In this document: in pieces, positions 1-7,980 of the stretch
Numbering within the stretch: position 1 is the stretch's first letter
How the letters are laid out: each line of letters opens with the position of its first letter
DNA from: a bacterium
GTDB taxonomy: Bacteria > Patescibacteriota > Dojkabacteria > GCA-002793355
Assembly (NCBI GenBank): GCA_020853235.1
Contig: JADYZG010000026.1
Coordinates: forward strand, 1-64,000
Length of the DNA stretch: 64,000 nucleotides
Direction of reading: 5' to 3'
Notes under the pieces: model-generated
What the model was told of the DNA's origin: nothing
What the model saw: only the letters and a program-made list of their open reading frames with translations
Databases searched by the model: none
Made by a program: the position numbers and the translations under genes

Positions 1-21
1 AAAAATAGGGGTCTGTTTTAC

Positions 22-51
22 TTGCACAATAAGTACCTAATCTACTATAAT
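22..51 (+). promoter_or_regulatory. Promoter of tRNA-Tyr
   Basis: TTGCAC at 22-27 and a perfect TATAAT at 46-51 are separated by 18 nt. The -10 box ends 10 nt before the first base of the tRNA, so the primary transcript would carry only about 3 nt of 5' leader. Confidence 0.65.
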
Positions 52-61
52 ACGAAGTAAT

Positions 62-133
62 CCAGAGGTAGCTCAATGGTAGAGCAGGAGACTGTAAATC
101 TCTTGGTTAGGGGTTCAAGTCCCTTCCTCTGGA
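62..133 (+). tRNA. tRNA-Tyr (GTA), short variable loop, C1-G72
   Basis: The cloverleaf closes fully: acceptor CCAGAGG/CCTCTGG with discriminator A133, D-stem GCTC/GAGC, anticodon stem GGAGA/TCTCT around CTGTAAA (anticodon GTA), and T-arm AGGGG/CCCTT around TTCAAGT. The variable loop is only 5 nt (TGGTT). Bacterial tRNA-Tyr normally has a long class II variable arm and G1-C72. A short loop with C1-G72 is the archaeal/eukaryotic identity, and is known from some CPR bacteria that carry archaeal-type TyrRS. CCA is not encoded. A T-rich tract follows at 134-139 and may terminate transcription. Confidence 0.93.
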
Positions 134-253
134 TTTTTTCAGTTTTTTCTCGCTCACTTGGTTGAAATGTTTTCCAACCATTTCATTTACGATCCAAAAA
201 TTAAAAATTTCCAGCAAAATAGTTATTTATACGCAGATAGTGCACTAAATTTT

Positions 254-601
254 TTACCCAGCTCTACTGCCATTCGGAACTGGCTTTTCTGGACATGCTA
301 ATACAGGGACAATACCGTCTGCAAATCCGATATCAAAAATCATGCCTTCGGATATCTCACCTGCCATTTGCTTTGGTTCTAGGTTTACAACAAACAACGC
401 TTGCTTCCCTTCTATCTCTTTAGGGTTTTCACGTTCTTTTTTGAGTCCGACGAGAATTTGCCTTTGAAACTCTCCAAAATCGACGTGGAGTTTTACCAAT
501 TTGTCTGAACCTACTATATCTGTAACGGTTATAATCGTTCCTACTCGAATATCAACTTTTTCTAGGTAATTAAACGCAATAATAGGTTTGATCTCCGTCA
601 T
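254..601 (-). CDS. tRNA-binding (EMAP/CsaA-like) domain protein
   Basis: This 115-residue protein is a single OB-fold tRNA-binding domain of the type found in CsaA and at the C-terminus of MetRS. The core reads VDIRVGTII near residue 15, followed by a DKLVKLHVD strand and an ILVGLKK segment. It is probably a stand-alone tRNA-binding subunit that acts in trans on methionyl-tRNA synthetase, or a CsaA-type chaperone; the sequence does not decide. A TTG two codons upstream is possible, but ATG at 601 is preferred because TATAAT at 607-612 ends 5 nt before it. That -10 box overlaps the stop codon of enolase just upstream on the same strand. Confidence 0.8.
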   Translation of the reverse strand: MTEIKPIIAFNYLEKVDIRVGTIITVTDIVGSDKLVKLHVDFGEFQRQILVGLKKERENPKEIEGKQALFVVNLEPKQMAGEISEGMIFDIGFADGIVPVLACPEKPVPNGSRAG

Positions 602-606
602 AAGCA

Positions 607-612
607 ATTATA
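607..612 (-). promoter_or_regulatory. -10 box, leaderless promoter of the tRNA-binding protein
   Basis: TATAAT on the minus strand ends 5 nt before ATG 601 and shares bases with the TAA stop of enolase (608-610). No ribosome binding site is visible. Confidence 0.55.
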
Positions 613-1870
613 CTGCCCCACGTAACTCTCTCTCAATTTCCATGAGCCTATTATATTTGCTGACTCGTTCCCCTCGTGTTGGTCCAACTTTGACGTAAGC
701 ACTTCCTACTGCGACCGCGAGATCGGCAATGAAGTCGTCGTTTGTCTCTCCTCCACCACGATGTGAGGTAATCGTCATAATGTTGTGTTCGTTGGCGATT
801 TTACAACAGGCAATTGTTTCTGATAGTGTTCCGATTTGGTTTGGCTTGATGATGATTCCAGAGATAGCGTCAAGTTCAATCGCTTTGCGAAGTCGGTTGA
901 TGTTGGTTACGGTGAGGTCGTCGCCTATATGTTTTATTCCCTTAGCCTTCAAAATTTGATTTAACGTAACCCAGTTATCCCAATCATCTTCTGAAAGTAG
1001 GTCTTCAAGAGAAACGAAGCTGTATTTATCAAGCCATTCTTCGTAGTAATGAATCAATTCTTCGCCCGTAAATTGTCGGTTTTCTAATTTCAGTTCGTAA
1101 TTGCCGTTAAAAAACTCACTTGCAGCAGCGTCAATTGAGATGCCAAGTTCTTTTCCAGGGGTGTACCCAGCTCGTTTAATTGCTTCTGTCACGAATTCTA
1201 GCGGATCTGTATTGTTTGGTATTCCGTTTGGTGCAAAGGCACCTTCATTTCCCCCGTTAGTAGAGAGTTTGTGTTCTTTCAGTATCTTTTTTAACTGATG
1301 ATAGGTTTCGAGTGCTTTTCTGACATTTTCGGTTACACTCCCCTGCTCTTTTGCACTCACACAAAACTCCTGAAAATCTGTTGTTTCATCTGCATGTTTT
1401 CCCCCTTCGATGATAACAACCATTGGTTGAGGTAATTTCGTTAAGTCGGTTGTGAGATTGTATGTTTGAATCAAGTATTTATAGAGTGGCAGTTGTTTTG
1501 AATTTGCGACAGCACGAGCTACTGCCAATGAAACTGCAAGAATTGCATTACCTCCCAAACGAGCTTTGTTGGGAGTGCCGTCAAGTTGAATCATTGCAGT
1601 GTCGATATCGATCTGGTTTTCCGCAGGAATATCTGCAATTTTTGGATAAATTTCTGTAAGAATGTTTGCTACAGCTTTTAAGTTTCCTTGTCCGTTCCAG
1701 CGTGTAGTGTCTCCATCAACTAGCACGGTAGCTTCGTGACTTCCTGCAGAAGCTCCATACGGAACGGAGGCAATTCCAACTGCTCCCGTATCAAGAGTAA
1801 CTTTTACCTCGACAGTTGGGTAACCTCCAGATGCAAGAATTTCGTAGGCGACAATTTTTATAATTTTCAT
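608..1870 (-). CDS. eno: Enolase, divergent
   Basis: 2-phosphoglycerate hydratase of lower glycolysis, 420 residues against about 430 usually. Catalytic residues can be traced: the loop serine in GASAG, His in GGKHADE, Glu in FQEFCV and GNEGAFA, metal ligands in SIDAAASEF, SLEDLL and IGDDLTVTN, Lys in IIKPNQIG, HR in SHRGGGET, and Lys in YVKVG. Two places depart from the family. The N-terminal DSRGNPT is ASGGYPT, and SHRSGET has become SHRGGGET, losing the serine and gaining a residue. Essential acids and the lysine pair remain, so activity is likely. The promoter is unclear: TAAAAT and TATACT candidates lie 15-30 nt upstream. Confidence 0.92.
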   Translation of the reverse strand: MKIIKIVAYEILASGGYPTVEVKVTLDTGAVGIASVPYGASAGSHEATVLVDGDTTRWNGQGNLKAVANILTEIYPKIADIPAENQIDIDTAMIQLDGTPNKARLGGNAILAVSLAVARAVANSKQLPLYKYLIQTYNLTTDLTKLPQPMVVIIEGGKHADETTDFQEFCVSAKEQGSVTENVRKALETYHQLKKILKEHKLSTNGGNEGAFAPNGIPNNTDPLEFVTEAIKRAGYTPGKELGISIDAAASEFFNGNYELKLENRQFTGEELIHYYEEWLDKYSFVSLEDLLSEDDWDNWVTLNQILKAKGIKHIGDDLTVTNINRLRKAIELDAISGIIIKPNQIGTLSETIACCKIANEHNIMTITSHRGGGETNDDFIADLAVAVGSAYVKVGPTRGERVSKYNRLMEIERELRGAV

Positions 1871-1962
1871 AGACGGGCAGTCAATTTTAGATAGTAAAGT
1901 ATAGTGAGTACAGGGGAAAGAGTAAAGGGGTTGTCAAAGTAAAATATCAGAAGGTGTTAACC

Positions 1963-3768
1963 TTACTCATACCCTTTCGCTTGAGCCGTAAACATTTTGT
2001 AGTACAGTCCTTTTCTTATCATAAGTTCTTGATGATTTCCTTGTTCGACAATTATACCTTTGTCAAGAACAAATACTTTATCGACATTTCTAATAGTAGC
2101 AAATCTGTGTGAAATTATTATTGTTGTAGCTTGCTTTGTTGCAGCATTAATCTCAGTAAATACCTTTTCTTCAGCAAGGGCATCAAGGGCAGAAGTAGGT
2201 TCATCTAAAATAATAAACGTAGGATCCGCAAAGATTCCTCGTGCAATACCAATACTCTGCCATTGCCCTCCAGACAGCTCAACGCCGTCCTTAAAGTCAG
2301 TACTCAATGAAGTTTCGTATTTATGAGTGAGTTTATTGATCATTTTATCCGCTCCAACATGTTTTGCGGCTCGTTGTACTAAAGAAGTATTTTCGATATC
2401 TTCTATATTGCTCAGTCCTATGTTTTCTCGAACAGTAAACCAGTATTGTGCAAATCTTTGAAGTAGAACACCCCATAATTTATAATATGAGGTAAGGTCG
2501 ATATCTCGAATGTTGACATCATTAATCAAAATTTCACCAGAAGTAACGTCATAAAACCGAGCAAGAAGTTTGACTAACGTGCTTTTCCCTGCGCCGTTCT
2601 CCCCTACAATCGCAATCTTTTCTGTTGGAGAAATTGTAAAGGATACGTTTTTCAAAATGAATTTTTTGCTATTTGGATACTTAAACGAGACATTCCTGAA
2701 TTCAATTTTAGGTGCCATTTGTAAAACTGATTTTGGTGATAGAGGTTTTTTAATTTTTTCTTGTAAGGAGAAGAAAATTCTGGTGTCTTGCAAAAAAGGT
2801 GATTGCTCGATAAACATAGATAAGTATCTTTGCAGGGATGTAAAGCTACTACTAACAGTAGCAAGGCTCACTAGGTAAAACGTATAGTTTCCAATTGTGA
2901 GGTTACCCTGTAACACTTGAGTAAGTAACCAATAATGTATCCCTGTAAAAAGTATTACAGAAATAAGTGCGGTAAGGACATAGTGGAAACTCTGTTTTGT
3001 TAACGGTGCAATGACTCTATTGTTAAAGTTCGCAAAGGCTTTACGAAATCTTACAATAAGATAATTAGCGAACCCATATATTTTTGCTTCTTGAAGTACC
3101 TGTAAATTGCTTAATCCGTAAAGTGCGTGACTGGCATGCTTTCTGTCTTCTCCATTTGAGCTCCAAATATTCCAAATTCTTTCTCCCGACTGCTTGTCGA
3201 CGAGATAGTTCAAGTAGATTGGTATAAGAAGTAAGATGATAATAATTGGTTCTAGCGTTAGTAATATACTTACGAGCATCACCGATGTAATAGTAGATGC
3301 AAAGAAATTTGAAATTGCCACGAAGGCATTCGGCCCGCGCCATCCGAGTGTACTTGAAGTTCGTTCTATCATCGACTGAAATTCAGGATCTTCATGATAT
3401 TGAATATCGAGCTGAGCAATTTTTTCTAGCTTTTTTATTTGTATCTTTTCATCGAATAGATAATTTTTTCGTAATTCAAAATATCTACTCGCAATCGTGA
3501 ATACTTTGATGAGCAGTTCCGTACAAATATAAGCGATGAATAATCTGAAAAGTGCCAGTGGCATCTGAGAGATATGTTGCTCAACTGCGTGGATAAGCTC
3601 TTGTACAATTTGAGCGGAAAAATAATTAAGTACAATCGAAGATAGTCCGATAATCGGGAGAAGTAATACCCAGATAACTCCATGCCAGCTTGTGACGCTT
3701 AGCGTGGTTTTGGCCAACCATAAGGCGTTCCTGAAATGTTCTTTCCAGGTAATCCTTTGTGCTTTCAT
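1963..3768 (-). CDS. ABC transporter, fused permease and ATPase (exporter type)
   Basis: Half-transporter of 601 residues that should work as a homodimer in the membrane. Residues 1-310 hold about six hydrophobic helices. The nucleotide-binding domain follows, with Walker A GENGAGKS near 387, signature LSGGQ near 494, Walker B FIILDEPTSALD near 518 and the switch His in IISHRFA. The substrate cannot be told from the sequence; lipid, peptide or drug export are all possible. A longer reading frame runs into gyrB, but ATG 3768 is preferred because TATACT (3775-3780) lies 6 nt before it and the extra 42 residues are not membrane-like. It lies 19 nt downstream of gyrB. Confidence 0.85.
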   Translation of the reverse strand: MKAQRITWKEHFRNALWLAKTTLSVTSWHGVIWVLLLPIIGLSSIVLNYFSAQIVQELIHAVEQHISQMPLALFRLFIAYICTELLIKVFTIASRYFELRKNYLFDEKIQIKKLEKIAQLDIQYHEDPEFQSMIERTSSTLGWRGPNAFVAISNFFASTITSVMLVSILLTLEPIIIILLLIPIYLNYLVDKQSGERIWNIWSSNGEDRKHASHALYGLSNLQVLQEAKIYGFANYLIVRFRKAFANFNNRVIAPLTKQSFHYVLTALISVILFTGIHYWLLTQVLQGNLTIGNYTFYLVSLATVSSSFTSLQRYLSMFIEQSPFLQDTRIFFSLQEKIKKPLSPKSVLQMAPKIEFRNVSFKYPNSKKFILKNVSFTISPTEKIAIVGENGAGKSTLVKLLARFYDVTSGEILINDVNIRDIDLTSYYKLWGVLLQRFAQYWFTVRENIGLSNIEDIENTSLVQRAAKHVGADKMINKLTHKYETSLSTDFKDGVELSGGQWQSIGIARGIFADPTFIILDEPTSALDALAEEKVFTEINAATKQATTIIISHRFATIRNVDKVFVLDKGIIVEQGNHQELMIRKGLYYKMFTAQAKGYE

Positions 3769-3774
3769 AGCGTC

Positions 3775-3780
3775 AGTATA
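3775..3780 (-). promoter_or_regulatory. -10 box, leaderless promoter of the ABC transporter
   Basis: TATACT on the minus strand ends 6 nt before ATG 3768 and lies between the gyrB stop and this start. It supports the shorter start. Confidence 0.5.
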
Positions 3781-3787
3781 CTCTATT

Positions 3788-5704
3788 TTACACGTCCAAC
3801 ATTGCGTACTTTGCGTACTGCTGAATGAACTTTTTACGTGGCGCAACCTCTGATCCCATGAGCATATCAAACAATTGATCTGCTGCAGCTGCATCGTGTA
3901 CCGAGACTTTTTTGAGGACTCGTTTGTTTACGTCCATTGTCGTTTCTTGTAATTGTTCTGGGTTCATTTCACCAAGACCTTTAAATCGCTGAACACTTTT
4001 AATTTTGTGACCAGCTGCAACCTGTTTGGCAAGGAACTTGTCTTTTTCTGGTTCACTAACGAACCAATATTTGTCTTTTCCAACTTCAACTTTAAATAAT
4101 GGTGGTTGCGCAATAAATACTCTACCATCATCGATAAGTCGGCGCATAAAACGATAAAAGAAGGTCAAAATCAAGGTGACAATGTGCGAACCGTCAACAT
4201 CAGCATCAGTCATAAGAATTACTTTTCCATAACGAAGTCTTGTCATATCCATTTGATCAGCGATTCCGCAGCCAAGTGCAGTAACAAGGTCTTTTAATCG
4301 TTCATTCGCAAGAACACGATCAACGCGGTGTTTTTCTGCATTAATTGGCTTACCTGTCAAAGAAAGGATTGCTTGGAATTCACGGTCACGTGCTTGTTTT
4401 GCAGACCCACCCGCGCTTTCACCTTCTACAACAAACAACTCGGATTTATCTTTATCTTTGGTTGAACAGTCAGCAAGTTTTCCAGGTAACGCACTAAAAG
4501 TTAACGCTCCTTTTCGAAGAATTGCGTTTCGTGCTGCCTTTGCTGCATTTCTAGCCTTTAATGAAAGAATTGCTCGAGAAATAACTTGTTTTGCATCTTG
4601 GGGATTTTCGGTAAAGAATTCAGCTAGCGCATCGGAAACAACGCTCTGCACAGCACTCTTTACTTCTGGATTATTGAGTTTAATCTTTGTCTGACCTTCG
4701 TATTGTGGGTGCCCAAGTTTGACGGAAATGATTGCGGTTAATCCCTCTCGAACATCTTCGCCTTCGAGTTTTGTTTTTTCATCAAGTAGTTTGTTTGCGA
4801 GACCATATTTATTGATTGCAGAAGTAAGCGCGGCTTTAAAACCTGCTAGGTGGGTTCCTCCTTCTGGGTTTTCAATGTTATTTGCAAATGTTCGAATTTT
4901 ATCACTCATAGAATCTGTGTAGACAAACCCAACCTCAACCAGAATATTATCTTTCTCTTTGTTCACGTAGAACGGAGTCTTCATGATTGCTGTTCCGGTT
5001 TGTTGGTTATGAACGAACGAGAGGATACCTTTCTCAAAATAATACCGTTTGACGATTGGTTTCGTACTTGACTCGTTGATAAAGGTAAACGTAATTCCTG
5101 AAGTCAAAAATCCTTGATAGTGAATTCGTGTTTCAATCGCTTTTGGGCTGTATTGTAGGTCTCCAAAAATTTCAGGGTCTGGAGTGAAAAACTGTCTTGT
5201 TCCCTGTCTGTCTTTGTATTCTGGTGATGATTTAGAGGTTAGTTCCGTTTGTGGAATACCCTGCTTAAATTCTTGCTGATACATTTTTCCATCTCTAAAA
5301 ACGGCAGTAACCATTTTGATTGAAAGTGCATTAGTACAAGACATTCCAACACCGTGTAACCCACCGGAGATTTTATACGCGCCTTTATCAAATTTTCCAC
5401 CTGCGTGAAGAACAGTCATGACTGTCTCGAGTGCACTCTTTCCAGTTTCGGGGTGAATATCAGTTGGAATGCCACGTCCATTATCCTGTACGGTAATTGA
5501 ATTGTCTTTGTGAAGGATGACCGTAATGTGCGTTGCAAAACCCGCAAGCGCTTCGTCGACTGCGTTATCAAGAACCTCGTAGAATATCTGATTCATACCA
5601 TTAATATCGGTAGATCCGATATACATGGCTGGTCGTTGTCTTACTGCCTCTAGCCCCTTAAGAACGGTAATATTGGATGCTGTATAGGTTGGTGTTTTTG
5701 TCAT
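3788..5704 (-). CDS. gyrB: DNA gyrase subunit B
   Basis: ATPase and TOPRIM subunit of type IIA topoisomerase, 638 residues, the usual length for GyrB without insertions. The GHKL domain has EVLDNAVDEAL, DNGRGIP and GGLHGVGMSCTNA. The transducer contains EGQTKIKL. The TOPRIM domain shows VEGESAGGSAKQARD and the metal-binding DADVDGSH, followed by the C-terminal RFKGLGEMN motif. ParE is the alternative, and motifs alone cannot fully separate them. GyrA is not in the window. ATG 5704 is preceded by an extended -10 with no ribosome binding site. Confidence 0.93.
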   Translation of the reverse strand: MTKTPTYTASNITVLKGLEAVRQRPAMYIGSTDINGMNQIFYEVLDNAVDEALAGFATHITVILHKDNSITVQDNGRGIPTDIHPETGKSALETVMTVLHAGGKFDKGAYKISGGLHGVGMSCTNALSIKMVTAVFRDGKMYQQEFKQGIPQTELTSKSSPEYKDRQGTRQFFTPDPEIFGDLQYSPKAIETRIHYQGFLTSGITFTFINESSTKPIVKRYYFEKGILSFVHNQQTGTAIMKTPFYVNKEKDNILVEVGFVYTDSMSDKIRTFANNIENPEGGTHLAGFKAALTSAINKYGLANKLLDEKTKLEGEDVREGLTAIISVKLGHPQYEGQTKIKLNNPEVKSAVQSVVSDALAEFFTENPQDAKQVISRAILSLKARNAAKAARNAILRKGALTFSALPGKLADCSTKDKDKSELFVVEGESAGGSAKQARDREFQAILSLTGKPINAEKHRVDRVLANERLKDLVTALGCGIADQMDMTRLRYGKVILMTDADVDGSHIVTLILTFFYRFMRRLIDDGRVFIAQPPLFKVEVGKDKYWFVSEPEKDKFLAKQVAAGHKIKSVQRFKGLGEMNPEQLQETTMDVNKRVLKKVSVHDAAAADQLFDMLMGSEVAPRKKFIQQYAKYAMLDV

Positions 5705-5711
5705 ATAGAGG

Positions 5712-5720
5712 ATTATAGCA
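5712..5720 (-). promoter_or_regulatory. Extended -10, leaderless promoter of gyrB
   Basis: TGC-TATAAT on the minus strand ends 7 nt before the gyrB ATG. A second TATAAT-like run lies just upstream. Confidence 0.6.
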
Positions 5721-5777
5721 TTATACTTTCAGTTTTTGAGTTTGTTGGGTAGCTATTGTTGTATGTATTTGACAAAA

Positions 5778-5788
5778 TGTTATAAAAT
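5778..5788 (+). promoter_or_regulatory. Extended -10, leaderless promoter of pyk
   Basis: TGT at 5778-5780 precedes TATAAAAT. Reading the -10 as TAAAAT (5783-5788) leaves 6 nt before ATG 5795. Reading it as TATAAA (5781-5786) places GTG 5792 at 5 nt. Confidence 0.55.
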
Positions 5789-5794
5789 GCGGTG

Positions 5795-7192
5795 ATGAAC
5801 AAGAAAACAAAGATCGTTTGCACCATTGGCCCTGCTTCATGGGACCCCGAAATCATGCGAAAAATGATTGAAAATGGTATGAATTGTGCTAGAGTTAATG
5901 GCGCATTCGCTGACCCTGCAGAAATGGACAAGGTTAAAAATTTGGTGAGGGCAATTTCTGAAGAGGTTTCTTTGATGCTCGATGTTAAAGGCCCAGAGGT
6001 CCGAATGAATAAATTTCCAGAACCTATTAAAATTGCACCGGGCATGCCAATACTTATTGGCAGCTCACCCTCAAGCCCAATTTATCCTGCAAATTACCCA
6101 ATGTTGTATCAGTTCGTTAAGCCTGGTCAGATCATTCTTGTTGGCGACGGAGATGTAGAACTTGTCGTGAAAGATGTCGTCAATATGACGATGCATTGTG
6201 AGGTTGTATTTGGTGAAATTCTTAAACCAGGAAAGGCACTTAACTTGCCAGGGTGTATTTACACCACAGATGTTCTTACAGAAAAAGATAAAGAGAATTT
6301 GCGACATGCAATTGTTACTGGATGGGATTTTGTCTCACCTTCTTTTATTCAAGATAAAGAATCTGCACTTCAAGTTCGCGAATTTGTTAAAGGCTCCGAT
6401 ATGAAAATTATTGCGAAGATAGAAAATCAAGTAGGTATCGACAATATCGACCAAATCCTTGAAGTAGTCGACGGGATTATGGTTGCACGTGGTGGCTTGG
6501 GTGTTGAACTTGGTCTTTCTAAGGTCCCGATGATACAAAAATTATTAATAGAGAAAGCTAATAATGCGGGAAAACCCGTGATTACTGCGACTCAAATGCT
6601 CGAGTCGATGACGACAAATCCAAGTCCTACACGAGCAGAGGCAAACGATGTAGCAACTGCTATACTTTCTGGAACTGATGCAGTCATGTTGTCTGGAGAA
6701 AGTTCTGCTGGAAAATATCCTGCAGAGGCAGTTGCATTTATGACGCAGACTGCAATTGAAGTCGAATCTTCAATTCAGCCAAAGATAATGATGTCGCGTG
6801 CATTGGATGCGTCGATTTCAGCTGATGCAATTACAAAAGCAGCGGCCTCATTATGTATTGAAATGATAAAAGATATCGATAAGGTTATTGTTGTCTCTAA
6901 AAGTGGACGGACTGCTCGACTCTTGACTCGCCATAATGTTGCGCAGCCGGTTTATGCATTTGTTAGTACCGATTTATTCGCACGAACATTAATGTTAAGC
7001 AAAGGCATAGTGAAAGTATTCATACAAGAACCTACGGAAGATACTCGTGACCATGCGATTCAAGGTATTATAGATCGAGCTAAAACTGAAGGAATTGTTA
7101 GTGTTAATGACAGAATACTTCTGATTTGTAAGACTCCAATTGATGGGGAACACTATTTCCCTAACATTTTTGAAGTGCTCGAAATTAAGTAA
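5795..7192 (+). CDS. pyk: Pyruvate kinase, missing usual metal-site residues
   Basis: Phosphoenolpyruvate to pyruvate with ATP formation, last step of glycolysis; 465 residues with the normal A, B and C domains. CTIGPAS opens the protein. The catalytic Lys and first metal Glu are in IIAKIEN, and ATQMLESM is intact. Three sites are not. The family NFSHG is NGAFA, DTKGPE is DVKGPE, and ARGDLG is ARGGLG, so the second Mg ligand Asp is Gly. These substitutions remove known monovalent and divalent metal ligands. It may be a compensated enzyme or a repurposed paralogue. GTG 5792 is a possible alternative start. Divergent from gyrB. Confidence 0.85.
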   Translation: MNKKTKIVCTIGPASWDPEIMRKMIENGMNCARVNGAFADPAEMDKVKNLVRAISEEVSLMLDVKGPEVRMNKFPEPIKIAPGMPILIGSSPSSPIYPANYPMLYQFVKPGQIILVGDGDVELVVKDVVNMTMHCEVVFGEILKPGKALNLPGCIYTTDVLTEKDKENLRHAIVTGWDFVSPSFIQDKESALQVREFVKGSDMKIIAKIENQVGIDNIDQILEVVDGIMVARGGLGVELGLSKVPMIQKLLIEKANNAGKPVITATQMLESMTTNPSPTRAEANDVATAILSGTDAVMLSGESSAGKYPAEAVAFMTQTAIEVESSIQPKIMMSRALDASISADAITKAAASLCIEMIKDIDKVIVVSKSGRTARLLTRHNVAQPVYAFVSTDLFARTLMLSKGIVKVFIQEPTEDTRDHAIQGIIDRAKTEGIVSVNDRILLICKTPIDGEHYFPNIFEVLEIK

Positions 7193-7207
7193 AAAAATCC
7201 GAGAAAG

Positions 7208-7216
7208 TGTTAAAAT
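7208..7216 (+). promoter_or_regulatory. Extended -10, leaderless promoter of rsmI
   Basis: TGT-TAAAAT ends 5 nt before ATG 7222, only 15 nt after the pyk stop. It suggests rsmI has its own start in addition to read-through from pyk. Confidence 0.55.
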
Positions 7217-7221
7217 ACCCT

Positions 7222-7980
7222 ATGAACGAAGGGTTACTCTATATTATTGCGACGCCAATCGGAAATTTAGGTGATATTTCCCAACGAGCTTTGGATATTA
7301 TTCAAAATTGTGATTATATTGTTTCGGAAAATCCTGCAACAACTGGGAAACTCCTCGTAAAATACGGAATAAAAAAAACTATTCGTTGGTATCGAGAAAG
7401 TAACCATAAAAGCATGAGTAAGTTTATTATCGATGATATTAAAATTCATCATCAAACGATTGGAGTCGTTTCAGAAGCAGGTACTCCACTTGTTTCTGAT
7501 CCAGGTGCAAAATTACTTATTGATGCATATGCAGAGAATGTGAAAATAATTCCAATACCTGGTGCATCAGCTGTTACTACTGCAATAAGTGCATTTCCAG
7601 TCGCGAGTGCGAAATTCCTCTTTTGGGGTTTTGCTCCGCGTAAAGAAGGCGAATTTCGCAGAATGATTACCGACAACCTTTCATTTATCATTAAAGAAAA
7701 AGTGGCAATTGTTTATTTTGAATCTCCGTTTCGTCTGAAGAAAACTCTTGGGTATTTGCAGAAGATTGCTGAAGAATTGTCAGTTAACCAAAATCTCGAT
7801 TTGAAAGTTGGACTCGGAAAAGAAATGACAAAGATTTTTGAATCATACGTTTTCGACAGTCCGCAGGGCATTCTGCAAAGAGAATCAAAAGATTTTAAAC
7901 TTGATAAAGGAGAGGCAACACTTGTCATTATTATAAAAAAACGGCAGAATGACACTAATGAGCGAATGGAAAGTTATTAA
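7222..7980 (+). CDS. rsmI: 16S rRNA (cytidine1402-2'-O)-methyltransferase RsmI
   Basis: SAM-dependent tetrapyrrole-methylase-fold enzyme that 2'-O-methylates C1402 in the ribosomal decoding site; 252 residues. It starts with the family hallmark YIIATPIGNLGDIS and has GVVSEAGTPLVSDPG near residue 80, PIPGASAVTTA near 112, and FWGFAPRK followed by FESPFRLKKTL. The C-terminus is shorter than in E. coli. GTG 7207 would add five residues, but ATG 7222 fits the -10 box. It overlaps the following kinase gene by about 30 nt. Confidence 0.93.
   Translation: MNEGLLYIIATPIGNLGDISQRALDIIQNCDYIVSENPATTGKLLVKYGIKKTIRWYRESNHKSMSKFIIDDIKIHHQTIGVVSEAGTPLVSDPGAKLLIDAYAENVKIIPIPGASAVTTAISAFPVASAKFLFWGFAPRKEGEFRRMITDNLSFIIKEKVAIVYFESPFRLKKTLGYLQKIAEELSVNQNLDLKVGLGKEMTKIFESYVFDSPQGILQRESKDFKLDKGEATLVIIIKKRQNDTNERMESY

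Noticed and set aside
3769-3894. Longer ABC transporter start inside gyrB
   Set aside because: The extra residues are not membrane-like and the -10 box sits downstream of that start.
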